NCBI RefSeq assembly: GCF_008704855.1 | Contig: NZ_CP023691.1 | Coordinates: forward strand, 7,068,001-7,132,000 | Reading direction: 5' to 3' | Source of the DNA: Streptomyces platensis | Lineage (GTDB): Bacteria; Actinomycetota; Actinomycetes; Streptomycetales; Streptomycetaceae | Length of the DNA stretch: 64,000 nucleotides | Part shown: positions 1-8,786 of the stretch, piece after piece | Layout: every line of letters begins with the position of its first letter | Position numbering within the stretch: the stretch's first letter is position 1 | Program-made: the position numbers and the translations under genes | Notes under the pieces: model-generated | Databases searched by the model: none | Seen by the model: only the letters and a program-made list of their open reading frames with translations | Told to the model about the DNA's origin: nothing

Positions 1-568
1 GTGCCCTCCTCGCCTTCCAGACCGTTTGGGCCGGCCTTGGGGTCGTAGCGCCAGACCAGGGAGTCAGAGACCAGTTCGCGGCCCAGGGCGTCAAGGGGGG
101 ACAGCCACACGGGATCGCTGGGGGAGACGAACTTGGTCAGCGGCATCATCAGCACTGCGGCGTCGAGCAGACCACCATGTCGCCCTGGGAGAGTTCACAT
201 TCCGTCCCCACGTCCCTTTCCTCTCGCTCCAGCGGCACCGAACGCACACCACCCGCCGGATGAGCCGGTCGCGGTCGGATGCGCCGGAGTCCGCCACGGG
301 CATGAAGTTCTGGATCTCCCCCAGCCCGTCCTCGGTGAAGAAGCGGGTGATCAGCACATTGGTGTCCGGGAAGTAGAACTGTTTGGTGCTGGCCGGCACG
401 GTGGGAGCCAGCGCGAACGCCCCGCCCCGCCCCGGTCCGCGTCCAGGATGGCCGCGAAAACACTCGGGGAGTCGAAAGAGGGCAGCAATACCAGTCGATG
501 GCCCCGTTGGTACCCACCAGCGCCACCGTGCGCAGATTCCCGATCAAGCCGTGCTCAGCGATCGGCAA
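1..568 (-). pseudogene. Glycoside hydrolase family 15 (trehalase/glucoamylase-like) remnant, internally deleted
   Basis: Starting from a TTG at 568, the reverse strand encodes the standard actinobacterial GH15 N-terminus (MPIAEHGLIGNLRTVALVG followed by IDWYCCP). The frame breaks near residue 50. The homologous reading continues in another frame (STKQFYFPDTNVLITRFF, then DRDRLIRRVVCVR). At about position 165 it jumps to what looks like the C-terminal part of the family (DAAVLMMPLTKFVSPSDP, then RELVSDSLVWRY), which runs off the left edge. GH15 proteins are usually about 600 residues; here roughly 150 N-terminal residues abut C-terminal sequence, so the catalytic (alpha/alpha)6 core is missing. 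The gene cannot make an active glucosidase. Family assignment is from motif recognition. Confidence 0.7.
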
Positions 569-1423
569 TAACGGACGGACTTGTGCTGTGCCGGTGCTCC
601 AGACATCTCGTCACTCGCCGACGCTCCGCGTCGACTCCCTCCTCCGCCTTGCAGCTGCACGCACCAGACCCCGCTCCCTGATCCGGCCTGATCCAAACGA
701 CAGACCCTAGCCGTTTCCAGCCGTGGCAGGGATCCCGGCCGGTGTTCGTTCCGGCCTTCCTCGGCACCCTGTACCCAGCACCTGTCCACAGCGCCGAAAA
801 CGCAAGATCGAGGCGGATACGCGGCCCACTACGCCGCATTGCGTCGCACCCTGCTGAGGTGGCGTGCCCTTGGCGCTTGCCTTGCGCTCCCCTGTTTCAC
901 CTCCACCGGCAGCGGGAACAGCTCCACGGGCTGGACCCCCACCGTGGTGATCACGATCCCCGCCGCCGCGGCGATGGGCACCTACACGGGCGCCGGGACC
1001 CACTCCGTCGCCTGACGCCACGCCAAGGCTCGGCCGTGGCCGCTGCGGGGGCCGGCGCTGCACACGTCGTGGCGCGGCTTTCCCGCCCGGCCAGGCGGGG
1101 CCTTCGAGAAGCCGCCGGCGTCACGCAGTGGGCTGTTCGGGTGATTCGCACAACCAAGCCTTGTCACCCATTTGATATTATGGGTCACTTTGAGTAGTGG
1201 AACCGGTGGGCTGCCCATCCCTTGCCGGGGGCCGTGCTTGAGCGGTCGCAGCGGTTCTCCTGCGTGGCATCAACGAGGACCGTTGGCCGCCTCCAGCGCG
1301 GGCCGACCCGCCGCAGGCGGAGAGTCTCGCGGCGGCATTAACCGCAGCCACTGTCCCCGGGACTGATCTCAGCCCGGGGCAGTGGCCTGCGGGTCCCCGA
1401 TCCGCACTCAGAAAGGCCGCGCC
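569..1423. other. Intergenic region without a convincing gene
   Basis: About 850 bases between the GH15 remnant and the propeller gene. Open frames exist on both strands, but none has a recognisable product, a good ribosome site or consistent codon bias. One reverse-strand stretch near 890-1010 reads as a hydrophobic peptide (PIAAAAGIVITTVGVQP) and could be gene debris. A GAAAGG ribosome-binding site at 1411-1416 belongs to the next gene. Confidence 0.5.
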
Positions 1424-3118
1424 GTGACCGACTTGACCCGACCCGATGCGCTGCTGTCCGCCGTCGCGCTGCCCCGGCAGCGCTCTACTGTGCTGGCGGC
1501 TGACACCACGATCCCCGTCGGCCTCTCCCCGCTGGGGGTGGCACTGTCCCCGGACGGGGGACGCGGCTATGTCGCGAACCGGGGGTCGGACACCATCAGC
1601 GTGATCGACACCGCCACCGACACCGTCACCGCGACCGTCGCCACTGCGGGCGGCCCGACCCTCACGGTGGTCTCCCCGGACGGCACCCGCGTCTACGTGA
1701 CCCTGAACGACGCCGGCGCCCTCGGGGTGGTCGACACCGCCACCAACACCCTCACGGCCACCGTCGCGGTCGGTGCCGGAGCCGTCGGGGTGGCGCTCTC
1801 CCCGGACGGCGCCCGCGCCTACGTCACCGGCCAGACCGCCAACACCCTCAGCGTGGTCGACACGGCGACCAACACCGTCACCGCCACCGTGACCACCGGC
1901 CCCGCGCCGGTCGGCGTCGCCGTCACCCCCGACGGGGCCCGTGCCTACGTCTGCTGCGTCGGCGACAGCGCGGTCAGGGTGGTCGACACCGCGACCAACA
2001 CCGTCACGGGCAGCTTCACCGCCGGCGACGTGCCCGTGATCGTCGCCTTCAGCCCGGACGGCACCCGCGCCTACGTCTGCAACGCGGGCGGCAACAGCGT
2101 CAGCGTGATCGACACCGCCACCAACACCGCCGTCGCCACCGTCGGGGTGGGCACCCTGCCGCGTTTCGTGGCCGTGAGTCCGGACGGGACCGCCGCCTAC
2201 ACCACCGACTTCACCGACAACACCGTCACCGTGATCGACACCGCGACCAACACCGCCACCGGCAGCATCCCCGTGGGCAACGGCCCCGTCGGCATCGCGG
2301 TCACCCCCGCCGGGAACCGGCTGTACGTGACGGACAACACCGACAACGCCGTCAGCGTGATCGCCCTGACGCTCGTGCCCAGCCAGGGCACCACCGCCGG
2401 CGGCACCATCGTGACCCTCCGGGGCCACAACCTGGCCGGAGCCACCGCCGTGCGCTTCGGCGACACCCCCGCCACGATCCTGGCCGACACCGCGACCTCG
2501 GTCACCGTCCGCACCCCCGCCGGATCGGGCGCGGTCCCTGTCACCGTCACCACCCCGGGCGGCACCGCCGTCTTCGGCACTTTCCACTACCTCCCCGCCC
2601 CGCTGCTGACCGGGATCACCACCAACGGCGGCGAACCCGCCATGGGCCCCGTCACGGGCGGCGGTACGGCGGTCATCACCGGGACCAACCTGGCCGGAGC
2701 CACCTCGGTGCGCTTCGGCTCCCGAACGGCCACCATCGAGTCCGCCACCGACACCGCCGTCACCGTCACCATCCCCGCCGTCCCGTCCCCCGGCCCGGTT
2801 CCCGTCACCGTCATCACCCCCGGCGGCAGCGCCGGCGGCCTGACCTTCACCTACCTCGACACCCCCACCGTGACCGGCGCCGGCCCCGCCTCCGGATCCA
2901 CCGGCGGCGGCACCGACGTCACCCTCACCGGCGACCGCCTGGCCACCACCCAGGAGGTCGCCTTCGACAACGCGCCCGCACCGTTCGCCGTCATCTCCGA
3001 CCAGATGATCACCGCCACCGCCCCACCCCATCCCGCCGGCGACATCACCGTCACCGTCACCACCCTCGGCGGCAGCACCACCACCACCTACACCTACCTC
3101 GACGCCCCCGCCGTCTGA
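1424..3118 (+). CDS. Seven-bladed YVTN-type beta-propeller protein with three IPT/TIG domains
   Basis: 564 residues. I chose the GTG at 1424 because GAAAGG lies 7 bases upstream; no signal peptide is evident. Residues about 25-320 hold seven repeats of about 42 residues with the pattern DTATNTVTATV..G..P..VAVSPDG.RAYV....N.VSVID, typical of the YncE/YVTN propeller fold and enough for a closed seven-bladed ring. Residues about 325-564 hold three IPT/TIG immunoglobulin-like modules (for example GGTIVTLRGHNLAGATAVRF and GGTAVITGTNLAGATSVRF). Such proteins usually bind ligands or other proteins; no catalytic residues are visible. It is a distant paralogue of the gene at 11693-13642. A strong hairpin follows the stop codon. 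Confidence 0.85.
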   Translation: MTDLTRPDALLSAVALPRQRSTVLAADTTIPVGLSPLGVALSPDGGRGYVANRGSDTISVIDTATDTVTATVATAGGPTLTVVSPDGTRVYVTLNDAGALGVVDTATNTLTATVAVGAGAVGVALSPDGARAYVTGQTANTLSVVDTATNTVTATVTTGPAPVGVAVTPDGARAYVCCVGDSAVRVVDTATNTVTGSFTAGDVPVIVAFSPDGTRAYVCNAGGNSVSVIDTATNTAVATVGVGTLPRFVAVSPDGTAAYTTDFTDNTVTVIDTATNTATGSIPVGNGPVGIAVTPAGNRLYVTDNTDNAVSVIALTLVPSQGTTAGGTIVTLRGHNLAGATAVRFGDTPATILADTATSVTVRTPAGSGAVPVTVTTPGGTAVFGTFHYLPAPLLTGITTNGGEPAMGPVTGGGTAVITGTNLAGATSVRFGSRTATIESATDTAVTVTIPAVPSPGPVPVTVITPGGSAGGLTFTYLDTPTVTGAGPASGSTGGGTDVTLTGDRLATTQEVAFDNAPAPFAVISDQMITATAPPHPAGDITVTVTTLGGSTTTTYTYLDAPAV

Positions 3119-3127
3119 CCCCGCCGG

Positions 3128-3162
3128 CCCGGCCACGGCACGGCGCGAGCGCCGTGGCCGGG
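3128..3162. terminator. Hairpin terminator between convergent genes
   Basis: A 12-bp perfect stem (CCCGGCCACGGC with GCCGTGGCCGGG) has an 11-base loop and starts 10 bases after the stop of the propeller gene. The amidase gene converges from the other side and ends at 3422, so the hairpin could serve both. There is no U tract, as is usual in Streptomyces. Confidence 0.65.
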
Positions 3163-3421
3163 TGGCCTTGCACGCTGTACGCCTGCGTGCCCCCGCTGCG
3201 GGTCCGCTCGTGGGGCCGCTCGTCGTGTCCGGCACCTGCGGCCGCAGGGCGGCGGTGCGCCGATTCACACCCCCGGGTCCGTGCACCGCCGGGCCCGGCT
3301 TCAGGGCCAATCGTCGGGGCGGGCGCTCGCTGGCAGCGGCTTTCCACAGTGCCCGCACTGACGCACCTGCCGTGCCCGCATAATCACTCCGGCCAGGCTC
3401 GGCCTGGCCACGGCCATGTCT

Positions 3422-4903
3422 TCACCGCACGCCGGGCCGGGGACTGTCAGCACCAGAACTCGGCGCCGTGCCCGCCCATACGGGGGGCGTGCGCTGCACC
3501 CAGGGAGCGGCCCTCTCCAGTTGCCCGGCAAGGCGGAGCAGAACGTCCTCGCGCCCGTACCCGGCGGCGAACTGGATGCCGATGGGCATGCCGGTGGCCG
3601 GATCGGCCGCCAGCGGCACCGACATGGCGGGGGTGCCGGCGACGTTGAAGGCTGCGGTGAACGGCGACCTGTGGAACAGGTGCTCCAGCCAGCCCCGGCC
3701 GTCCGCCCCCTCCGCTCCATGGTGGTAGGTGCCTATGGCTACGGGAAGTTCGGGAAGGGTGGGTGTCAGCAGTACGTCGTGACGGTCGAAGTACGCGCCG
3801 ATCGACCGGGCAACCCGGTTGCGCACTTCGAGGGCCTGCACGAACTCCGCACCGCTCACCCGGCGTCCCCAGGTGTAGCTCGCCAGCATCTCGGGCTCGA
3901 CGGTCGTCTCGTTCACGGGGCGGCCGAACGCCTCGGCGAAGCCGTCGATCCATGTCACCAGGTTCGCTGTCCACAGTCGGGCGTTGGCGAGGACGAATTC
4001 CTCCCAGCTCACCCCGAGGTTGACGCCGGTGGGTTCGACCCGGTGGCCGAGCGCATCCAGCAGGCGGGCGGCGGCGAGGGTGGCTTCGTGTACGGCCGGT
4101 TCCACGACGCGTCCGTTCCAGGGGGTGGTGAGCAGTCCGATGTGCAGTCGGCCGGGGTCGCGGGTGCTCTCCTCGGCGTATGGGCGTCGGGGAGGTGCCG
4201 CGAAGTAGGGATCGCCGCTTTCGGGGCCCTGGATCAGGTCGAGGAGCGTCGCGCTGTCGCGCACGGTCCGGCTGAGGGCGCCGTGCACGGCCAACCCGTT
4301 GAAGACCTCGTCGGCGTCCGGACCCATGGAGACGCGGCCGCGGGTGGGTTTGAGTCCGAACAGCCCCGTACTGGCGGCGGGGACGCGGATCGAGCCGGCC
4401 GCGTCGGTGGCGTGCGCGAGGGGGGTGATGCCGGCGGCGACGGCTGCGGCCGACCCGCCGCTGGAACCTCCCGGCGTCCTGGTGAGGTCCCAGGGGTTGC
4501 GGGTCGCTCCGTGGAGGACCGGCTCCGTGGTCGTGCTGTAGGCGAATTCGGGGGACGCCGTACGGCCCAGCGTCACCAGGCCGGCCCGCCTGAACCGTCG
4601 CATGAGGAAGGAGTCCGCCGCTGCCACATTGCCGGCGGCGAGGCGGCTGCCCAGCTCGACGCGCTTGCCCTTCATGGCCACGGCCAGATCCTTGATGAGG
4701 AACGGGACACCGGCCAGCGGTGTGCTGCCCGGGCCCGGTGCGTCCTCGGCCGGCCAGTTCTCCACGACGGCGTTGATGCGGGGATTGACGGCAGCCATCG
4801 CGTCCTGGGCCGCGGAGGTGAGTTCCGCGGCGGTGAGGTCTCCTCGTGCGACGAGCTCGGCCAGCCCCACGGCGTCGTACTCGGTGTATTCGTGCAGCTT
4901 CAC
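3422..4903 (-). CDS. Amidase signature family enzyme
   Basis: 493 residues from a GTG at 4903. The amidase-signature Ser-Ser-Lys triad is visible: Lys in FLIKDLAVAMKG, the cis-Ser in the glycine/serine-rich TPGGSSGGSAAAVAAG, and the nucleophile Ser in ATDAAGSIRVPA. The length and the closing substrate-pocket segment (FNVAGTPAMSVPLA) match ordinary cytoplasmic amidases that hydrolyse C-N amide bonds. The substrate is not predictable. The gene is divergent from a TetR regulator (5027), and a perfect 16-bp palindrome lies between them, which suggests TetR-controlled expression. Confidence 0.88.
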   Translation of the reverse strand: MKLHEYTEYDAVGLAELVARGDLTAAELTSAAQDAMAAVNPRINAVVENWPAEDAPGPGSTPLAGVPFLIKDLAVAMKGKRVELGSRLAAGNVAAADSFLMRRFRRAGLVTLGRTASPEFAYSTTTEPVLHGATRNPWDLTRTPGGSSGGSAAAVAAGITPLAHATDAAGSIRVPAASTGLFGLKPTRGRVSMGPDADEVFNGLAVHGALSRTVRDSATLLDLIQGPESGDPYFAAPPRRPYAEESTRDPGRLHIGLLTTPWNGRVVEPAVHEATLAAARLLDALGHRVEPTGVNLGVSWEEFVLANARLWTANLVTWIDGFAEAFGRPVNETTVEPEMLASYTWGRRVSGAEFVQALEVRNRVARSIGAYFDRHDVLLTPTLPELPVAIGTYHHGAEGADGRGWLEHLFHRSPFTAAFNVAGTPAMSVPLAADPATGMPIGIQFAAGYGREDVLLRLAGQLERAAPWVQRTPPVWAGTAPSSGADSPRPGVR

Positions 4904-4941
4904 GATGCTCAGCCTCGCGGTGCGTCCGATCGGTCCCGTGT

Positions 4942-4957
4942 GATACCGATCGGTATC
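4942..4957. promoter_or_regulatory. Probable TetR operator between amidase and tetR
   Basis: GATACCGATCGGTATC is a perfect 16-bp palindrome in the 123-bp divergent intergenic region, 39 bp upstream of the amidase start and 70 bp upstream of the TetR start. Partial copies of the core (CCGATCGGT at 4926-4934 and a half-like GTCGGTCGGTAAC around 4966-4978) flank it. Autoregulated divergent TetR genes normally bind such palindromes. Confidence 0.65.
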
Positions 4958-5026
4958 GTTCGGGGTCGGTCGGTAACGTAGCATGGGCGGAGAGAGGTCG
5001 GCGACGGCGACCGAAGTGAGGCGGAG

Positions 5027-5644
5027 ATGGCGAGCAGCCCCCCAAGGCCCGGCCGGGACACGAGAGTGGCCCGCCTGCCCCCGCGTGAGCGCATCCTCGA
5101 CGCTGCCGAGGAGCTCTTCCTGCGCGAGGGCATCAGGGCCGTCGGGGTCCAGGCCATCGCCGAGCAGGCGAAGACCACGAAGATGGCCCTGTACCGGCAC
5201 TTCGCCACCAAGGACGCCCTGATCGAGGAGTGGCTGAGAATCGTCGCAGCGGGGTACTCGACAGCCTTCGACCGGACGGAGGCCGAGCACCCCGGCGACG
5301 GCCGGGCCCAGGTCCTCGCCGTGACGCGATTCATCGCCGAGGGGTTGCCGGACATCGCGCAGCGGGGCTGCCCCTTCGTCAACTCCATTGCCGGCCTGCC
5401 CGACCGGGGACATCCGGCCCGCCGGCTGATCGAGGACCACAAGGCCACCCAACGGCGCCGGCTCACGGGCATGTGCGAGAGGGCCGGTGTGCGGGCTCCC
5501 GACGAGGCCGCCGCAGAGATCACCTTCCTCATGGAGGGGGCTCAGATCAGTGCCCAGAACGGGAGCGTCGACCGTGCGGGGGAGCGGCTGCTCGCTGCGG
5601 TCGAGGCCGTCCTGGACCGAGGCGGGACGGTCGGCGGACGCTGA
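5027..5644 (+). CDS. TetR family transcriptional repressor
   Basis: 205 residues from the ATG at 5027, with GAGG about 10 bases upstream. Residues about 18-65 form a typical TetR helix-turn-helix domain (RERILDAAEELFLREG, then VGVQAIAEQAKTTKMALYRHF, then KDALIEEWL). The C-terminal part (RGCPFVNSIAGLPDRGHP) resembles the TetR_C ligand domains found beside oxidoreductase or hydrolase genes. It is divergent from the amidase gene and probably represses it and itself through the palindrome at 4942-4957. The inducer is unknown. Confidence 0.9.
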   Translation: MASSPPRPGRDTRVARLPPRERILDAAEELFLREGIRAVGVQAIAEQAKTTKMALYRHFATKDALIEEWLRIVAAGYSTAFDRTEAEHPGDGRAQVLAVTRFIAEGLPDIAQRGCPFVNSIAGLPDRGHPARRLIEDHKATQRRRLTGMCERAGVRAPDEAAAEITFLMEGAQISAQNGSVDRAGERLLAAVEAVLDRGGTVGGR

Positions 5645-5695
5645 GCCGACGCCCGGCACCGGGGGTCCAACCTGATCGGCGCACCAGTCCCCCGC

Positions 5696-6001
5696 TTGCT
5701 GATCGCCTACGACGACGCGGAGTGCAAGAGCCTCGGAATGGCGTGCGTGGACATCTATCTATTGGGCCCCGCCTACGCGGCCGAAGTGGCCCACAGCCTG
5801 CTCAAGGCGGCGTTGGCGCTTCCGCTGGGTGCGAAGCTCCTGACGCCGCTCCGCTTCGACCGTAAAGACCCTCATTTCGCGAAGCCAATCGAGCACACGG
5901 AGCGCGCCCTCCACGCCTTGGGGAATGCTGGAAAAGCCCTCAGAGCGATCTGCTCTAAAACGCTCTTGGGTCAGCTTCACCAAGAGCCTCATGAGCCCTG
6001 A
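5696..6001 (+). pseudogene. Unrecognised coding remnant, probably 5'-truncated
   Basis: An open frame of 101 codons reads like genuine protein (IAYDDAECKSLGMACVD, LLTPLRFDRKDPHF, ERALHALGNAGKALRAIC). It has no good start codon or ribosome site, and the frame is already open upstream of the first possible start. Codon use is less GC-biased than in neighbouring genes. I do not recognise the family. It may be the C-terminal part of a longer gene truncated at about 5690, just after the TetR gene. Confidence 0.3.
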
Positions 6002-6009
6002 CCAAACAC

Positions 6010-6297
6010 TCAGACCGTCACCGCATCCTCCCGCGGAAACACGGCCGGGCACTGCCGGCAGACCAACGACCGCGCCCACACGGCCCGCGCCTCCTCCGCA
6101 GCCGCCGCCAGACGGGGAAACCAGAAACCCACCGCGCCGACGCCGGCCAGCAGTAGGACGTCGGCTGCTACCTCGCCGGCCACCAGCAGCACGACGCCCA
6201 GCACGGCCGCACCGACCGGCAGCAGCCACTGGACGACGTACTCCGCCGGTTCCCCGTACTTCCCCCGCAACGGCGACTCGCCCGGCAACGACGCCAC
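6010..6297 (-). CDS. Small membrane protein of unknown function
   Basis: 95 residues from a GTG at 6297. Residues 22-60 contain two hydrophobic segments (VVQWLLPVGAAVLGVVLLVA, then VLLLAGVGAVGFWF), followed by a cytoplasmic-looking tail with a paired cysteine motif (LVCRQCP). The ribosome site (GGAG, 3 bases before GTG) is close. It lies between a gene remnant and the EamA exporter and no partner is evident. It could be a fragment of a larger membrane protein. Confidence 0.4.
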   Translation of the reverse strand: MASLPGESPLRGKYGEPAEYVVQWLLPVGAAVLGVVLLVAGEVAADVLLLAGVGAVGFWFPRLAAAAEEARAVWARSLVCRQCPAVFPREDAVTV

Positions 6298-6494
6298 AAA
6301 CTCCGGCAGACCCCTACGACCGCCAGCTGATCACCACCGGGACCAAGGCGAGGCCCTGGTCCCATCCGGACGAGGCGGCGTTGGACGGGGCGTTCGAACC
6401 TGTGGGGAGGGCCAGGGAGGTCCAGCGGGTGGGCCGTGTCCAGGCGGAGGTGGCCGGCAGCCATCCGGCGCAGTGGCGCGTACCGGTACTTCCG

Positions 6495-7457
6495 TCAGGG
6501 CCCGCTGTCTGCGCCCTTGCACGGTGGGCGATGCGAGAACCACACCGCGGCGATCACCACCACGCAGCCGGCGAGCTGCCACGCAGTCGCCGTCTCCCTG
6601 AGGATGAACAGGCCACATCCCATGGCCATGACCGGCTGCAGCAGCAACAAGGCGGCAGAAGTGTTCGGCGCGAGCCGAGGTGTCCCGGTACTGATCAACA
6701 GCCAGGCCGCCACCTGTCCCAGCAGAGCGAGCGCGATGATCCAGCCCCACGAGGCCGGCGACATCGACAGGGTGATGCCGGTGGTGAACAGACCGACCAC
6801 CCCCGCGGTCACCGCAGCGGCCGCGGTGGAAATGCAGACCGGCGTCACCACGTGCACGGGGCTGCGCTCACCTGACAGCCGGTTGAGATACAGATAGGCG
6901 GCATAGGCAACACCGGCGCCCACGCCCAGCAGCGTGCCGCGCACCGGGCTGCCGTCTTCCGCACCGCCCTCCAGAGCGCCGCTGGCCAGAGTGATGCCAC
7001 CCAACATCACGGGCGTGGTGCACAGGAAACGACGAGACATGACCGTGCCGCCGATGAGCCGCGCCAGCAACGGGAAGGCAATGACCTGTACGTTGATGAG
7101 CACCGTGGCGACTGCAGCCCCCACATCCAGGATGCTCATGGTCCACATGACGTAATCAATGCCGAGGAAGACGCCTGCGAGCGCCGCATATCCCTGAAGT
7201 TTCCGCGCCAGCCGTCCATTGCGCCGTATCTCGTGAACAAGCAGTGGCACAAGAATGCCCAGGGCAAGGGCGCAGCGCAGGAATGCCGCGGTGCCTGCGG
7301 TGATGTCGGCGAGCTTGACGAACATTGCCGAAACGGACAAACAGGCGGCTCCACCGATGACCAACCCCGCTGGGGCTCTTGAACTGCGCCGGGGAGCCCG
7401 CTCGGTGTCATCGGAAGTCGCCACGGAGAGCGTTGAGGTCGCATCCACAACATCCAC
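6495..7457 (-). CDS. EamA/DMT family transporter
   Basis: 320 residues from a GTG at 7457. After a polar N-terminus of about 30 residues there are ten predicted membrane helices arranged as two EamA repeats (for example ACLSVSAMFVKLADITAGTA and AVATVLINVQVIAFPLLARL in the first half, VAAWLLISTGTPRLAPNTSA in the second). This is the RhaT/YdcZ-type drug/metabolite exporter fold, which usually exports amino acids or other small metabolites. The gene is divergent from a LysR regulator with 65 bp between the starts, a common arrangement in which the regulator controls the exporter. Confidence 0.88.
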   Translation of the reverse strand: MDVVDATSTLSVATSDDTERAPRRSSRAPAGLVIGGAACLSVSAMFVKLADITAGTAAFLRCALALGILVPLLVHEIRRNGRLARKLQGYAALAGVFLGIDYVMWTMSILDVGAAVATVLINVQVIAFPLLARLIGGTVMSRRFLCTTPVMLGGITLASGALEGGAEDGSPVRGTLLGVGAGVAYAAYLYLNRLSGERSPVHVVTPVCISTAAAAVTAGVVGLFTTGITLSMSPASWGWIIALALLGQVAAWLLISTGTPRLAPNTSAALLLLQPVMAMGCGLFILRETATAWQLAGCVVVIAAVWFSHRPPCKGADSGP

Positions 7458-7493
7458 GATCCCAGCGTGAGCCGGGGAGCACTATTCAAGATT

Positions 7494-7514
7494 CATTAGC
7501 CAAAAGCATTAGCC
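7494..7514. promoter_or_regulatory. Direct repeat in the EamA/LysR divergent promoter
   Basis: The octamer CATTAGCC occurs at 7494-7501 and 7507-7514, a 13-bp period, immediately upstream of the LysR start. The surrounding DNA is AT-rich for this genome. It is a plausible regulator or RNA-polymerase contact region. Confidence 0.35.
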
Positions 7515-7522
7515 TGGCTTAC

Positions 7523-8431
7523 GTGATCACTTGGGAGAGGCTACGGGTCTTCGCAGCCGTCGCACGCTTCGGCTCCGTGAGCGAAGCAGCCGCCGCTCTG
7601 CACATCACAGGGCCCGCAGTGTCCCAGCACGTGCGAAAACTGGAGAAGGAGGTCCAATGCCAACTCGTTGAGCGGGACGGCCGTGGCATCCGGCTGACCA
7701 GCGCCGGCCACATCCTCGCCGGTTCGGCACACACCATGGTGTCCACGCTCGCGGACGCCGAACGAGACCTCGCCAACTTGCACGGTCTCGTCGCCGGACC
7801 CCTGCGCATCGGTGGTGTCGCCAGTGTTCTCCGCACACTGGTCCCTGACGTGCTGCACCGCCTCATCGAACGCCACCCCCGCCTCGAACCCTCATTGCGC
7901 GACGGCGAAGCGGTCGACATGATCCCGATGCTCCAAGCACGCCAGCTCGACGCCGTCGTCACGGAGAGCTGGGACCACCACCCGGCGCACCTGCCGCCCG
8001 GAGTACGCACCACCCTCCTGATGCACGAGGACGCGCAGTTGGCGGTTCCGGAGGGACACCCACTGGCCGGCCAGGAGTTCGTGGCACTCGATGAACTCCA
8101 CGGAGAACTCTGGACCAGCTGTCCTGCGGGGAGCGACGCGCACGAAGCACTGCGGCAACTGCTGCGCGCACACGAGGTGGAAGCGGAGGTGCGCTACTGC
8201 GTGTCCGACTACGCCACGCAACTCCGCCTGGTCGCGGCTGGACTCGCAGTGACATTGGTGCCGCGCGTGGTCCGTACCTCGGCTCCCAGCAGCGTGCGCT
8301 TCGTTCGCTGCCGGCCGACCGTGTCCCGCAGCGTGCTCGTGGCCACGGGCACCGAGACCGAAACGCCGCGCGTGCGGGCCTTCCTGGCAGAAATGAGCCG
8401 CGTCGCCAACCTCCCCGAACACCACACCTAG
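7523..8431 (+). CDS. LysR family transcriptional regulator
   Basis: 302 residues from the GTG at 7523. Residues 1-60 form the winged helix-turn-helix (WERLRVFAAVARFGSVSEAA, then HITGPAVSQHVRKLEKE), and the rest is a LysR substrate-binding domain (GPLRIGGVASVLRTLVPDVL, then RLVAAGLAVTLVPRV). The length is standard. The frame is open for 144 bases upstream, but the conserved domain starts here. Divergence from the EamA exporter suggests that it regulates efflux in response to a small molecule. Confidence 0.9.
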   Translation: MITWERLRVFAAVARFGSVSEAAAALHITGPAVSQHVRKLEKEVQCQLVERDGRGIRLTSAGHILAGSAHTMVSTLADAERDLANLHGLVAGPLRIGGVASVLRTLVPDVLHRLIERHPRLEPSLRDGEAVDMIPMLQARQLDAVVTESWDHHPAHLPPGVRTTLLMHEDAQLAVPEGHPLAGQEFVALDELHGELWTSCPAGSDAHEALRQLLRAHEVEAEVRYCVSDYATQLRLVAAGLAVTLVPRVVRTSAPSSVRFVRCRPTVSRSVLVATGTETETPRVRAFLAEMSRVANLPEHHT

Positions 8432-8454
8432 GGCAGCGGGCTCGGCGACCCAGG

Positions 8455-8702
8455 TGGCCATGCAGGCTCTGCGGCACCGTGACGGCGGTCAGCGCCTGGG
8501 GCGGCATGGACGGCCGCCCGTTGGACGACGGATACATATCGGCGAACATCACCGCCGAGAACAGCATTTCGCGGTGCTCGGCCAGGAATGCGAAGACGCT
8601 GCCCGGCAGGATCAACTCCCGGCAGGTCTCCCGCACATCGGGCCCGATCGCCTCCCCGGCCCAATCACCCTGTATGCCCACCGGACTGGCTTCGGACCAC
8701 AA
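8455..8702 (-). pseudogene. IS1182-type transposase N-terminal fragment
   Basis: The reverse strand encodes about 80 residues resembling the N-terminus of IS1182-family transposases: ELILPGSVFAFLAEHREMLF, then ADMYPSSNGRPSMPPQ and VPQSLHG. The frame then runs into unrelated sequence and the DDE catalytic domain is absent. It lies directly after the LysR gene, so the element was cut down to its 5' end. Confidence 0.55.
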
Positions 8703-8786
8703 GATCCGGAGCCAAAACTCCCAACATTTTCAGTGATCTTCCAGCCGGCCGATCTGTCTGGGGCGCTCGTTCCATCCGAGCCCGCA

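Noticed and set aside
1178..3358. Long reverse open frame of over 700 codons opposite the propeller gene
   Set aside because: Gly/Asp/Arg-rich low-complexity text from the antisense of a repeat gene; no start signal or family, and it is explained by GC bias.
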